Part shown: positions 50,423 to 58,761 of the stretch, in pieces
How the letters are laid out: each line of letters opens with the position of its first letter
How positions within the stretch are numbered: the stretch's first letter is position 1
NCBI RefSeq assembly: GCF_014295415.1
Contig: NZ_CP052909.1
Location: 2,790,001 to 2,854,000, forward strand
Length of the DNA: 64,000 bases
Direction: 5' to 3'
Source of the DNA: Constantimarinum furrinae
GTDB lineage: Bacteria; Bacteroidota; Bacteroidia; Flavobacteriales; Flavobacteriaceae
The notes under the pieces: model-generated
Databases searched by the model: none
What the model was told of the DNA's origin: nothing
What the model saw: the letters and a program-made list of their open reading frames with translations, nothing else
Position numbers and translations under genes: made by a program

Positions 50423-52165
50423 ATGAACAAGAACATTTTATATATAGCAATTGCAGTAATCGTGGGACTATTGGCGGGCTGGCTCATTTTTGGCAATTCC
50501 GGAAGCGAAGCAAATGCAAACAAGGACGTTTCTGAAATGTCAGATACCCACGACCATTCGGGCGAGTCGGAAAACCAAATATGGACCTGCTCAATGCACC
50601 CACAGATTATGCAACCCGAACCTGGCGACTGCCCTATATGTGGAATGGACTTAATACCTGCCGAATCTGGTGCCGATGGCCTTGCAATGAATGAGATTAA
50701 AATGACAGAGAACGCAATGGCGCTGGCCAACATTCAAACTACTATTGTGGGTAATGGCAGTATGTCAGAAGATGATGGAATGATTTCGCTTTCGGGCAAA
50801 ATCGCCACCAACGAAGAAAATAATGCCGTGCAAGCAAGTTATTTTGATGGGCGTATTGAGCGTTTGAATGTCAATTATGAAGGCCAAAAAGTAAATCGTG
50901 GTCAATTGCTGGCTACAATTTATGCGCCAAATTTGGTCGCTGCACAGCAAGAATTGCTCACAACCGCTTCACTAAAAAAATCGCAGCCTGAACTGTATAA
51001 AGCTGTTCGAAATAAATTGAAAAATTGGAAGCTTTCCGAAAGCCAGATTGATGCCATAGAATCCTCTGGAAACGTGCGCGATAATTTTCCTGTATATGCC
51101 ACCGTTTCAGGAACGGTTTCGGAAGTAATGGCACGAGAAGGCGACTATGTAAAACAAGGTCAGCCCATTTTGAAAGTAAGCAATTTGAATTCGGTTTGGG
51201 CAGAATTTGATGCCTATGAAAATCAGATTTCAAATTTAAAAGTAGGTCAAAAAATAAAAGTAGTAACCAATGCGTACGCTAATAAAGAATTTGACGCTAC
51301 GGTTTCGTTTATTGACCCCATACTTAACAATGCAACGAGAACGGTTACCGTAAGAGCAACACTAAAAAATACAGATGACCTCTTTAAACCAGGAATGTTT
51401 GTAACGGGTAAACTCAAAGGGGAAATGAAGATGAACAACGAAGTGATAACAGTTCCTGCAAGTGCCGTAATGTGGACGGGCGAACGCTCATTGGTCTATA
51501 TAAAAACCAATCCCAACGAACCCGTTTTTGAAATGCGTGAAGTAACAATCGGTAACCGAAATGGCGAAAATTACACAGTTACCGAGGGCTTACAAAATGG
51601 CGATGAGATTGTGACCAATGGAACCTTTACAGTAGATGCGGCAGCACAGCTACAAGGCAAAAAATCTATGATGAATCAAGAAAAGAAAGAGGATGCTATG
51701 ATGCCAATGTCTGAAATGGAGATGGAATTTTCAGAGAATTTTCAAAAACAATTTAAAAAGGCGCTCAAGCCTTATTTGCAGATGAAAGATGCTTTAGTAG
51801 CAAGTGATGCCGATCAAGTTTCCTTTTTCGCGAAAGAGGCATTATTACTTTTAAAAGCCGTAGATTTTAAAGGTATCGGCAATATGGAACAATCACATTT
51901 AAAAAAAAGTATAGAAATGCTTGAGGCCATTGTTGCGAATGACAATCTGGAAAATCAACGTAGCCATTTCGTGATATTAAATGAAAATATAGTTCCAATT
52001 ACAATGAATGTTAAAGGAACTGATGAAATACTATTTATTCAAAAATGTCCAATGGCAAATAATAACAAAGGAGCCATTTGGATAAGTAATCAAAAAGAAA
52101 TTCGAAATCCATATTTTGGCGAGGACATGTTAACCTGTGGCGAGGTAGTGGATTCCATTAATTAG
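50423..52165 (+). CDS. cusB: CusB-type adaptor with zinc-ribbon-like and DUF3347 domains
   Basis: I place the start at ATG 50423 (MNKNILYIAIAV), just after the DUF305 stop. The 580-residue protein has an N-terminal anchor (1-27), a CSMHPQI...CPICGMDL module (about 55-80), adaptor domains (barrel-sandwich about 120-260, helical hairpin about 175-215, beta-barrel 260-340, membrane-proximal 340-420), and a C-terminal DUF3347 domain (about 440-578, ending ILFIQKCPMANNNKGAIW and LTCGEV). It is a periplasmic partner for the CusA pump encoded 11 kb upstream. The DUF3347 extension is like the stand-alone lipoprotein at 43717. Confidence 0.92.
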   Translation: MNKNILYIAIAVIVGLLAGWLIFGNSGSEANANKDVSEMSDTHDHSGESENQIWTCSMHPQIMQPEPGDCPICGMDLIPAESGADGLAMNEIKMTENAMALANIQTTIVGNGSMSEDDGMISLSGKIATNEENNAVQASYFDGRIERLNVNYEGQKVNRGQLLATIYAPNLVAAQQELLTTASLKKSQPELYKAVRNKLKNWKLSESQIDAIESSGNVRDNFPVYATVSGTVSEVMAREGDYVKQGQPILKVSNLNSVWAEFDAYENQISNLKVGQKIKVVTNAYANKEFDATVSFIDPILNNATRTVTVRATLKNTDDLFKPGMFVTGKLKGEMKMNNEVITVPASAVMWTGERSLVYIKTNPNEPVFEMREVTIGNRNGENYTVTEGLQNGDEIVTNGTFTVDAAAQLQGKKSMMNQEKKEDAMMPMSEMEMEFSENFQKQFKKALKPYLQMKDALVASDADQVSFFAKEALLLLKAVDFKGIGNMEQSHLKKSIEMLEAIVANDNLENQRSHFVILNENIVPITMNVKGTDEILFIQKCPMANNNKGAIWISNQKEIRNPYFGEDMLTCGEVVDSIN

Positions 52166-52406
52166 GATTTAATTTAAAATTTTAGAAAAAATAAAGTGTC
52201 CTGACACCCTGTAAAAGACAATTTTTATTCGAGAATTATCATAATAGTGTTTTTGATGAATTATTCCTATGATGATATTAATAAAGGTGAAATCGGATAA
52301 TGATAAAGGATTATTTGACTGTTTAGTTAGAAATAAATTCAAAAATACAAAGTTTGGGAAGAAAGGTAGAATTTAAATGAATCTAATGAATTGATATTAT
52401 AGTTAT

Positions 52407-53030
52407 TTACCTTCTCATACTTACTCCCTTAAATTCAAGAATGTTAAACATTTCGAACAAGCGATCATATACTCGTCCTCCGTATTTGGTTCTGAATTGT
52501 AATAATCCTTCTTCTAAATTACAGCCATACGAAGGGTTATAGTTACAAGTTAAAAATGTTTTAGCCTTTTTAGCACATCTAATTTCCAGTAATTCTCGAA
52601 AAACATTCTTTTGTCCGTAGTTGTTTGCAAAGTCTTCGGTTAAAATGTCATCAAACAAACGATTACCAGAACTAAATTTTTTATAAAATGCACTTTTCTC
52701 ACTTGGAGTATTTATATTTTCATAGTCTAAAGTGACCTCTAGGGCAGTATGGAATTTGAAAAGATAGTTGTCCAATCTAGATAAGGTTTTGAGAATGCTT
52801 GATTTTCCTGTACCATAATTACCTATTACCAATAACCCCTTATTGAATGATGGGGTCGATATTTTGCTATTTAATATGGGAGATTTATAAAAGGATTGGT
52901 GCTGGGCAAAATAATATATAATTGTCTTAAATCTTATTGAGCTTTCTTCGGTATATAAAAAATCATTACTATGATCAATTTTATATTGGCGTTCAAAGTC
53001 AATTGAAAATTGTGGCTTATTATTATTCAT
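52407..53030 (-). CDS. DnaC-like AAA+ ATPase
   Basis: The 207-residue protein has Walker A GNYGTGKSS (about 72-80), a likely Walker B in RLFDDILTED, and a sensor-like TFLTCNYNP, as in DnaC/IstB-type helicase loaders. It should be cytoplasmic and load a replicative helicase or remodel DNA. It is the last of three minus-strand genes that look like a replication module of the mobile element. The 241 bases upstream of it on the plus coordinate side (52166-52406) hold no gene. Confidence 0.75.
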   Translation of the reverse strand: MNNNKPQFSIDFERQYKIDHSNDFLYTEESSIRFKTIIYYFAQHQSFYKSPILNSKISTPSFNKGLLVIGNYGTGKSSILKTLSRLDNYLFKFHTALEVTLDYENINTPSEKSAFYKKFSSGNRLFDDILTEDFANNYGQKNVFRELLEIRCAKKAKTFLTCNYNPSYGCNLEEGLLQFRTKYGGRVYDRLFEMFNILEFKGVSMRR

Positions 53031-53064
53031 TTACTTTATTTTAGATTTCGGTTTATCTTTCGAT

Positions 53065-53682
53065 TTACCTATTTAAATCAAGCATTCTATCTTTCGTTTG
53101 CGATTTTTCGTTTGAGGCCCACTTTTTAATTCTTTTTTCTATTTCCCAGAATTTTTCATTCTGAAAACGCAATGTCCCTTTTTGAGAATTTTTTTCGGTC
53201 CAGTATGCATAAAAAGAATCAAGAATGTGTTTTTTATAATTTGAGAGGGCATATACTTTCTCCTTAAATTCTTTTTTAATTATTTCTATTTCTTTTTCAT
53301 TATTAGTTGTTGCGATTTGTTTGCTATTCGCTTGCGATTGGTGAGTTATTTCCTTGCTATTTTGTTTGTTATCAAAAAAAAATTGATTCACCTTAATTTT
53401 AGTGAATTTATTGGTGGATTCAATAATGACATCATTTGAGCTTTTAAGCTTATCGATTGCAGTTCTAACCTTGCTAATACTTAATCCGGTTTGTAGACTT
53501 AGTTTCTCATAAGAAGTAATTAATTGGCCTGGATGGATGTCAACGCCTCGCCATGATTTTTTCTCAAAATTTGCCTTTAAAAGTAAATGTACCATGATCT
53601 TAGACGTATTGACATCATCATACCATTCCCAGTCCATTATGGTTCTAGGAAGCCTTATAAAACCTTTACTAAATTTTGTCAT
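53065..53682 (-). CDS. replication-initiator-like protein with winged helix
   Basis: The 205-residue protein opens with GFIRLPRTIMDWEWYDDVNT and contains a winged-helix region (about 45-95, GQLITSYEKLSLQTGLSISKVRTAIDKLKSS split by a turn), as in phage and plasmid DnaD/RepO-like initiators. Its C-terminal part (about 120-205) is charged. A partner DnaC-like gene follows 34 bp downstream and the gene starts one base inside the preceding gene. It may recruit the ATPase to the element's origin. Confidence 0.65.
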   Translation of the reverse strand: MTKFSKGFIRLPRTIMDWEWYDDVNTSKIMVHLLLKANFEKKSWRGVDIHPGQLITSYEKLSLQTGLSISKVRTAIDKLKSSNDVIIESTNKFTKIKVNQFFFDNKQNSKEITHQSQANSKQIATTNNEKEIEIIKKEFKEKVYALSNYKKHILDSFYAYWTEKNSQKGTLRFQNEKFWEIEKRIKKWASNEKSQTKDRMLDLNR

Positions 53683-54116
53683 TATAATATTTGTTTACGA
53701 TATACAATAATTTGATTTACGGAATCGAAGAAAGGAAATGTCCCATCGGGTTTGTTCGGAATATTTAGAACTCTTTGAAAACGACCTAGTTTTTCTTCAA
53801 TACGGCTAATGTCTCCCTTGGTTGCTGGTCTATTCTTTTCCGGTGTTAATACTTTCGTAATTAGATCAGCCGTAATATTTCCAACAGCTGCATTTCCTAC
53901 TCCTGCTACCGACATTCTATCAATTTTATATTTATCTGTTTTAGGCTGTTTTAATCCAGACTCTAAGTCTCTGGCAACTTTTAAATTTGAATCAGTTGAT
54001 TTCCGTTGATGATAAGCTTTCGATCTACAGCTCGCCGAACAATATTTTTGTATTCTACGCTTCTTTGGCACATACTTTTTTCGACAGTATTGGCACTTGT
54101 ATTGTCTTTTTTCCAT
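53682..54116 (-). CDS. small zinc-finger-like protein of the replication module
   Basis: The 144-residue basic protein has an N-terminal CQYCRKKYVPKKRRIQKYC...C arrangement (Cys9, Cys12, Cys27, Cys31), a four-cysteine zinc site like that of recombination and phage proteins. The remainder has a helical segment near 95-110 (ISRIEEKLGRFQRVL). It overlaps the initiator-like gene by one base, so the two are coupled. DNA binding is likely; the specific role is unknown. Confidence 0.65.
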   Translation of the reverse strand: MEKRQYKCQYCRKKYVPKKRRIQKYCSASCRSKAYHQRKSTDSNLKVARDLESGLKQPKTDKYKIDRMSVAGVGNAAVGNITADLITKVLTPEKNRPATKGDISRIEEKLGRFQRVLNIPNKPDGTFPFFDSVNQIIVYRKQIL

Positions 54117-54152
54117 AAAACGTGCGTTAATTTGACGGATAACTCAAAAAAA

Positions 54153-54443
54153 TCAGTCTCTTTTGTACTTTAGAGACTTAACTTCTTTGAGTGTTTCTTC
54201 CAATTTTTTTCTATTGATAATAATCCTGTTGCCGATTTTTTCAGCCCGGATAAGTCCACGTTTAATATAATTTCGGATAGTGAGCTCAGAAACCTTTAAA
54301 TAATCTGAAGCTTCTCTAACGGATAAGTTTTGACTAACCTTTTCGTTTTCGCTTTTTTTGGAATAAAAAAGGTTCAGTGATTTTTCTACTGAGGACTTTA
54401 CTATTTCTTCAAGTTCCTCTTTGGGTATAATTGATAATTCCAT
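54153..54443 (-). CDS. excisionase-like MerR/HTH_17-type DNA-binding protein
   Basis: The 96-residue protein ends with a clear helix-turn-helix of the excisionase family (LSVREASDYLKVSELTIRNYIKRG, about 43-66 in two helices) and the wing AEKIGNRIIINRKKLEE. Such small proteins direct excision of integrated elements with a tyrosine integrase. It lies between the replication-like genes and the integrase pair, with a 134-bp AT-rich gap upstream (54444-54577) that may hold its promoter. Confidence 0.8.
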   Translation of the reverse strand: MELSIIPKEELEEIVKSSVEKSLNLFYSKKSENEKVSQNLSVREASDYLKVSELTIRNYIKRGLIRAEKIGNRIIINRKKLEETLKEVKSLKYKRD

Positions 54444-54577
54444 GATTCAAACCTACCTGAGATAATTTGAATCATTTTATAATTCTAATTATAATTATTA
54501 ATGAAATTTATAATTATAACACAATGATTATCAGTGTATTTAGGCAACAATAATATATATTCTTTGATATTACGATT

Positions 54578-55543
54578 TTACCCAATCGATATTTGTTTCA
54601 ATTTTTCTAAAGTTTCAATAAAATCTAATATTGATTTCTGGTTTTTGGTTGGTTCAATATCAGTGTTTTTATATGGTCTGATATAATTTTTGTATTGCTT
54701 TTGATTGAAATCAAACTTTGAACCCCTATCTGAGTATATCACAAACTTCTCTGTTAAGAAATTTAAGTATTCACTTTTATTTTGAGAATCATGCCAAGTG
54801 CTTAATAAATATAATAAGTAACCAATATCGGGGTTTTTAAAGTTTGACTCTTTTAGACCTAATATTAATCTCTTAGAGCTCGATTTATGAAGCAGTCGAG
54901 CAAATTCAGGAAAAGTATAATATGTATAGAAAGCACCATTTCTCTTTAACAGTTGATACAATTGAGATATTCCAATAATGTCTATTGAAAATATAAATTT
55001 TTGAAACAGATCATCATCAGAAAATCTATCTTTTCTCATTTCATCGATAAAAAATTGTTCCACATAATCAAACTCTTTGAGTTTGAATCGTTGTTCTCGA
55101 GAAGGATTGAATCTAGCCGCAACTCTATGAAATAAAACTATTGTTCTAACTTTTTGAATATACGTTAGTCTAGTTTTTAGCTCTCTCAATAAATGATTTA
55201 ATTCTAACTTGTTTTGGGTAAGTAAATAAAAAGCTATATTTTTTACTCGCTCCTCTTTATTATTTGGTTGAGAAAAAAAAACATATAGAGGATCTTCAGC
55301 CATATCTAAAAGTTCAGCTTTATACTCAATATATTTATTAATGTAATCTCTAGAATAAATTTCATCATAGATTCTAATTTCTCCATGAAGAGAGGAAACT
55401 GGTTCGAATATTCTTGAGTGAATAGAAATCCCTTCTGTCATACCATTTTTCAAGGACTCATTGCAGATCTGCTTGATCTTTGTATGTACATCGCTTATCC
55501 CAAATTTTTTATTTAAATAGTCAATTGGGTCCATTAATTCCAA
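54578..55543 (-). CDS. uncharacterised protein coupled to the integrase
   Basis: The 321-residue protein is predicted to be mostly helical and soluble, with several basic patches (for example RLTYIQKVRTIVLFHRVAARF). No domain is recognised. Its start lies ten bases inside the end of the integrase gene, so it is translated after it. Proteins of similar size follow integrases in several Flavobacteriaceae islands, which suggests a part in excision, transfer or regulation. This is inference. Confidence 0.6.
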   Translation of the reverse strand: MELMDPIDYLNKKFGISDVHTKIKQICNESLKNGMTEGISIHSRIFEPVSSLHGEIRIYDEIYSRDYINKYIEYKAELLDMAEDPLYVFFSQPNNKEERVKNIAFYLLTQNKLELNHLLRELKTRLTYIQKVRTIVLFHRVAARFNPSREQRFKLKEFDYVEQFFIDEMRKDRFSDDDLFQKFIFSIDIIGISQLYQLLKRNGAFYTYYTFPEFARLLHKSSSKRLILGLKESNFKNPDIGYLLYLLSTWHDSQNKSEYLNFLTEKFVIYSDRGSKFDFNQKQYKNYIRPYKNTDIEPTKNQKSILDFIETLEKLKQISIG

Positions 55544-56766
55544 GCTTTACTCATTTCATCCTCTCTAATTTTCTTAGAGAGTTTTATATATTTTTTAAAA
55601 CTACTATAGCTTTTATGTCCAGTGATACTCATCACGATATCCGGGCGCATTCCCTTTTCTAAAGATAGAGTGATAAAGGTTCTTCGGGCAGTATGTGTAC
55701 TGATCATCCGGTATTTAGGGATTGTTTCTTCAATCCGCTCATTACCTATAAAGGAAGTTTTAATAATCGATTCGTTAAATCCAGCTTTTTTGCAAGCTTC
55801 TTTAATATATTCTCTAAACTTTTGAGCACTTATTAGTGGTAATGCATAATCATATTTCTCCAAGATAGTCGTTGAATATTTATTCAGTGGAATTCCTAGA
55901 TTGCTTTTTTGTTTTACGGTATTGATCACAATCTGACCGTTGCGAATATTTTCCTTCCCTATCCTGGAATAATCGGAATAACGCATACCTGTGGTACAAC
56001 CAAAAACAAATACATCACGGACCTGTTCTAGTCTTTTATTTTTAAAGTCAAATTGAAACAGTTCCTCAAGTTCAGTCATTGACAAGGCAACTTCGTCAGT
56101 TTCACTTGAAGTTTTTTCAAAGTTTTTAAAGTCAAAATTCCTATGAAGCTTCTTATTCGCCGCCCAATTCATAAAAGTTTTTATAAAACCTATATTTCGA
56201 CCCAAGGTATTATTCTTATGTCTTAATTCCTTTCGGCTATAACTCACAAATTTTACATAGAATTCATTTGTAATTGATCCAAAGGTCAATTTGTAATGAG
56301 CATGATCAGAAAAATCTTCAAGTATTTGTTTAATATTTATATAACGTTGTATTGTGCCTTTAGTTATTTTAGCTAAGTCTCTTTTCTCTTGAATGAAATC
56401 ATTAAAGACATTTAAGAAGGAACCAGGAGAGCTTTTTGTTCTCTTAAACAAGTAATTCAGCTCAGCCTTTATGCGACCCACGGTTAATGAAGTTTCATCT
56501 GCCTCTAGTCTTGTACAAATAAGTTGAAAAGCCTCCCCATATCTTGTAATTTGAGCAATGATAGAATTTATACCAACTGCTTGAGCGCTTCTCCCGGAAA
56601 TTCGTTTAGGGAATTGCGTTTTTGAATCCCAGAATTTTGGATGTATTTTTTCTCCTGTAGAATATTTTAAATATTTATTCTCATCTTTAATTCTGGCTCG
56701 AATATAAATCAGCGTTTCTTTATTAGAGTTTGGTTCTTTTAAATTGAAGGTATAAGAATAATTCAT
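55534..56766 (-). CDS. int: tyrosine recombinase, island integrase
   Basis: The 410-residue integrase has an arm-binding domain (about 1-80), a SAM-like core-binding domain (about 115-215) and a catalytic domain (about 225-410). The active residues are readable: Arg262 in TGMRYSDY, Lys285 region (VKQKS), His358-x-x-Arg361 in HTARRTF, His384 in TGHKSY, and the nucleophile Tyr393 in FKKYIKL. It should recombine the 18-bp sites at tRNA-Ser. Candidate arm sites lie just upstream of its start (56771-56792). Confidence 0.93.
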   Translation of the reverse strand: MNYSYTFNLKEPNSNKETLIYIRARIKDENKYLKYSTGEKIHPKFWDSKTQFPKRISGRSAQAVGINSIIAQITRYGEAFQLICTRLEADETSLTVGRIKAELNYLFKRTKSSPGSFLNVFNDFIQEKRDLAKITKGTIQRYINIKQILEDFSDHAHYKLTFGSITNEFYVKFVSYSRKELRHKNNTLGRNIGFIKTFMNWAANKKLHRNFDFKNFEKTSSETDEVALSMTELEELFQFDFKNKRLEQVRDVFVFGCTTGMRYSDYSRIGKENIRNGQIVINTVKQKSNLGIPLNKYSTTILEKYDYALPLISAQKFREYIKEACKKAGFNESIIKTSFIGNERIEETIPKYRMISTHTARRTFITLSLEKGMRPDIVMSITGHKSYSSFKKYIKLSKKIREDEMSKAWN

Positions 56767-56770
56767 TAGT

Positions 56771-56792
56771 TAGGGGCATAATTAGGGGCATA
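56771..56792 (+). repeat. pair of TAGGGGCATA repeats, candidate integrase arm sites (right)
   Basis: TAGGGGCATA at 56771-56780 and 56783-56792, 12 bp apart, the same as the pair at 22856-22877. They also overlap the likely promoter of the integrase, so the protein may regulate its own gene. Confidence 0.65.
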
Positions 56793-56907
56793 TTTTCTTT
56801 ATAACCCCTATACATTCGATATATAAACAAACATATGAAATTCAGTAATAATAAGCAATAACAACAGTATTTATAATACTTGACATCCTATTTTCAATAA
56901 AAGGTGT

Positions 56908-56925
56908 GAATCCCTCTTTCTCCGC
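56908..56925 (+). other. attR of the island (18-bp direct repeat)
   Basis: Identical to the 3' end of tRNA-Ser at 22796-22813. The upstream T arm is absent, so this is a bare repeat left at the right junction. Confidence 0.9.
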
Positions 56926-56931
56926 AAAAGG

Positions 56932-56960
56932 AAACCCACAACGAAAGTTGTGGGTTTTTT
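56932..56960 (+). terminator. original tRNA-Ser terminator, displaced by the island
   Basis: AAACCCACAAC (56932-56942) and GTTGTGGGTTT (56947-56957) form a perfect 11-bp stem with a GAAA loop, then a T tract. It lies 6 bp after attR, where a tRNA terminator would stand before insertion. A second hairpin (ACCACGC/GCGTGGT, 57015-57032) follows. Confidence 0.8.
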
Positions 56961-57044
56961 GTTTCAGAAACGTCGAAAGTTTACTTTCGTAAGTGATTCG
57001 AAACAAAAAACCGACCACGCTTTAGCGTGGTTGTGGTTTCTATG

Positions 57045-57380
57045 GTTGCACCGGATTCCCTTGTAGGGATCAACGAAGTTAATCCTAAGCTTTAATCGAT
57101 TCTGAAAGAAGTAATACACCTAACATACTCCGGTGTTCCTGGTTGCACCGGATTCCCTTGTAGGGATCAACGAAGTTAATCCTAAGCTTTAATCGATTCC
57201 GAAAGAAGTATTACACATAACAAACTCCGGTGTTCCTGGTTGCACCGGATTCCCTTGTAGGGATCAACGAAGTTAATCCTAAGCTTTAATCGATTCTGAA
57301 AGAAGTAATACACCTAACATACTCCGGTGTTCCTAGTTGCACCGGATTCCCTTGTAGGATCAACGAAGTTAATCCTATTC
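57045..57380 (+). repeat. tandem array of a 96-97 bp unit, about 3.5 copies
   Basis: Units start at 57045, 57141, 57238 and 57335, the last one partial. Each begins GGTTGCACCGGATTCC (AGTTGC in the last) and full copies end ACTCCGGTGTTCCT, so CACCGGA and TCCGGTG can pair across each unit. The first unit lacks one C, and the copies differ at a few positions. There is no open reading frame. The array lies just outside the island. The stretch 57381-57595 after it holds only the promoter region of the CsbD gene. Confidence 0.85.
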
Positions 57381-57595
57381 TTATTTGATGGGAGTATGAT
57401 GTGCAAATTTAGTCGTGGTTTCAATGTATACACGTCGCTCTATTACCGAAATCAAAACGCGTTAAATTCATTAACCAATACATTATAATATTGGGAGTTT
57501 ACTAACAATTCATACGAATATTTTGACATTTCTTTATTACAGTTTCTGCCGATTCTGTAATAATTTAGATGTATTAACAATTAAAAAAAATAACT

Positions 57596-57781
57596 ATGAA
57601 CTCAGATCAAATTAAAGGTAAATGGAACCAATTTAAAGGTAAAATGCAGCAAAAATACGGTATTGCTGTAGATGACGACGAAACGTTCAGTGAAGGTAAA
57701 TACAACGAACTAGTTGGTCGTGCACAGGAAAAGTCAGGTGAATCTAAGGAGAAGATCAAACGTGAAATAGAATCCTGGTAG
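57596..57781 (+). CDS. CsbD-family stress protein
   Basis: The 61-residue protein reads MNSDQIKGKWNQFKGK and continues with GKYNELVGRAQEKSG, the typical CsbD arrangement of charged helices with G-x-x-x-E repeats. CsbD proteins are general-stress proteins of unknown mechanism. It is monocistronic, with a terminator at 57799-57829. Confidence 0.93.
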   Translation: MNSDQIKGKWNQFKGKMQQKYGIAVDDDETFSEGKYNELVGRAQEKSGESKEKIKREIESW

Positions 57782-57798
57782 AAGTAATAATGAAGAAA

Positions 57799-57829
57799 AA
57801 CCTCTTGAAAAATTCAAGAGGTTTTTTTT
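57799..57829 (+). terminator. rho-independent terminator after csbD-like gene
   Basis: AACCTCTTGAA (57799-57809) pairs with TTCAAGAGGTT (57813-57823), loop AAA, followed by a run of T. Confidence 0.88.
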
Positions 57830-57865
57830 GATTAATTGTGTTCAACTAATAATTGTTGATAAACG

Positions 57866-58012
57866 CTAGGCCGTATCTCTTGGCTGATGTTGCTCACGTC
57901 GTTGCTTCTCCTGATAGTTAATTTCACGACCGTCCGACTCCTTTTCTTTTTTATTGATAGCCGATTCCTCAATACTTTGTTGTTGCTTGTCTTGATTCTT
58001 TTCCTTTTTCAT
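57866..58012 (-). CDS. small charged protein, unknown function
   Basis: I place the start at ATG 58012 (MKKEKNQDKQQQ), giving 48 residues; an upstream in-frame ATG would add 18 residues of different composition. The product is rich in Lys, Glu and Gln and has no hydrophobic core, so it should be disordered. It lies beside the CsbD-like gene. Similar short disordered proteins are common in Flavobacteriaceae; no role is known. Confidence 0.5.
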   Translation of the reverse strand: MKKEKNQDKQQQSIEESAINKKEKESDGREINYQEKQRREQHQPRDTA

Positions 58013-58105
58013 AACGGTAAAATTTTGAATTCGAGTTAATTTATGAACCATACAGTGGTAAATCAAGAAATTTATAACTGATTAACATTTTAGTGTTAAA
58101 AAAAC

Positions 58106-58708
58106 TTAAGCACTTTCAAATTCCGGACAGTCGAGTCGGATATCTGCAGTAAATAATGGTTTTTCTAACAAATTACAATAGTTTGAAGATTTGGATCTTG
58201 AATAGAATTTACACCCATAACAGGTGCGTTGAACGGTCAATATCCCCGTCCTGTTAAGTTGAAAGATTAGCTTGCTTAAGGTTTCGAATACATGTTCCAG
58301 ATCGCTATCACTCATAGCTTCTATTTGCTGTTGCATTGGATCGGCAAAATTTTCGGTCATTTTTACTATTTCTTTACCGCTTTCCGATAGAATGATCGTA
58401 TAACTCCTGCTGTCTGCCGAAGAATGGTCCTTAATGATAAAGCCCTTATTGTGAAGTACGCGTATGGCATCACTCACCGTGGGCTTTGTAACATTGAATT
58501 CTCTTGCCAAGTCACTTACATTGCACAGCGCTTCTTTGTGAAACGCAGTAAAAATAAGAAGCTGGATCTGAATAGGGCTCAACCCCAATTCCTTTGCCTT
58601 TTCCCACAGTAATACTTTAAAGGCTTCTGAAATTCGTTCCATTCCGGCAACTATCTTTCCAGATAGGTGCGCTTGTTGCCCCTCAGGATTAAAAGCACTT
58701 TTCTTCAT
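58106..58708 (-). CDS. MarR-family regulator with C-terminal cysteine cluster
   Basis: The 200-residue protein has a MarR winged helix (about 20-150, with NVSDLAREFNVTKPTVSDAI as the recognition unit). A C-terminal extension (about 160-198) contains the cysteines CYGCKFY, YCNLL and DCPEF, four in all, which could bind a metal or iron-sulphur cluster or react to oxidants. It is preceded by a perfect palindrome (58714-58742), suggesting autoregulation. Genes upstream on the same strand encode DUF2024, an exported protein and a thioredoxin-like protein that share a candidate operator. Confidence 0.88.
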   Translation of the reverse strand: MKKSAFNPEGQQAHLSGKIVAGMERISEAFKVLLWEKAKELGLSPIQIQLLIFTAFHKEALCNVSDLAREFNVTKPTVSDAIRVLHNKGFIIKDHSSADSRSYTIILSESGKEIVKMTENFADPMQQQIEAMSDSDLEHVFETLSKLIFQLNRTGILTVQRTCYGCKFYSRSKSSNYCNLLEKPLFTADIRLDCPEFESA

Positions 58709-58713
58709 AAAAA

Positions 58714-58742
58714 TTGTCTGTCGGAATTAGTCCGACAGACAA
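58714..58742 (-). promoter_or_regulatory. perfect 12-bp palindrome before marR-like gene
   Basis: TTGTCTGTCGGA (58714-58725) and TCCGACAGACAA (58731-58742) flank ATTAG, five bases before the start codon complement. It is most likely the autoregulatory operator. A terminator for the upstream minus-strand genes is the alternative, as T bases follow on the minus strand. Confidence 0.65.
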
Positions 58743-58743
58743 A

Positions 58744-58758
58744 GTTAGTAATCCTTAT
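58744..58758 (-). promoter_or_regulatory. candidate MarR operator, copy 1
   Basis: GTTAGTAATCCTTAT matches the 60098 site (GTTAGGATTCCTTAC) at 12 of 15 positions. It is 36 bp upstream of the marR-like start. Confidence 0.45.
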
Positions 58759-58761
58759 TAA

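Noticed and set aside
22814-56907. Integrative conjugative element or prophage
   Set aside because: I found no relaxase, coupling protein, Tra/VirB, portal or capsid genes; only integration and replication-like genes are seen.
57045-57380. Possible CRISPR array
   Set aside because: The unit is 96-97 bp and repeats directly without unique spacers; there are no cas genes.
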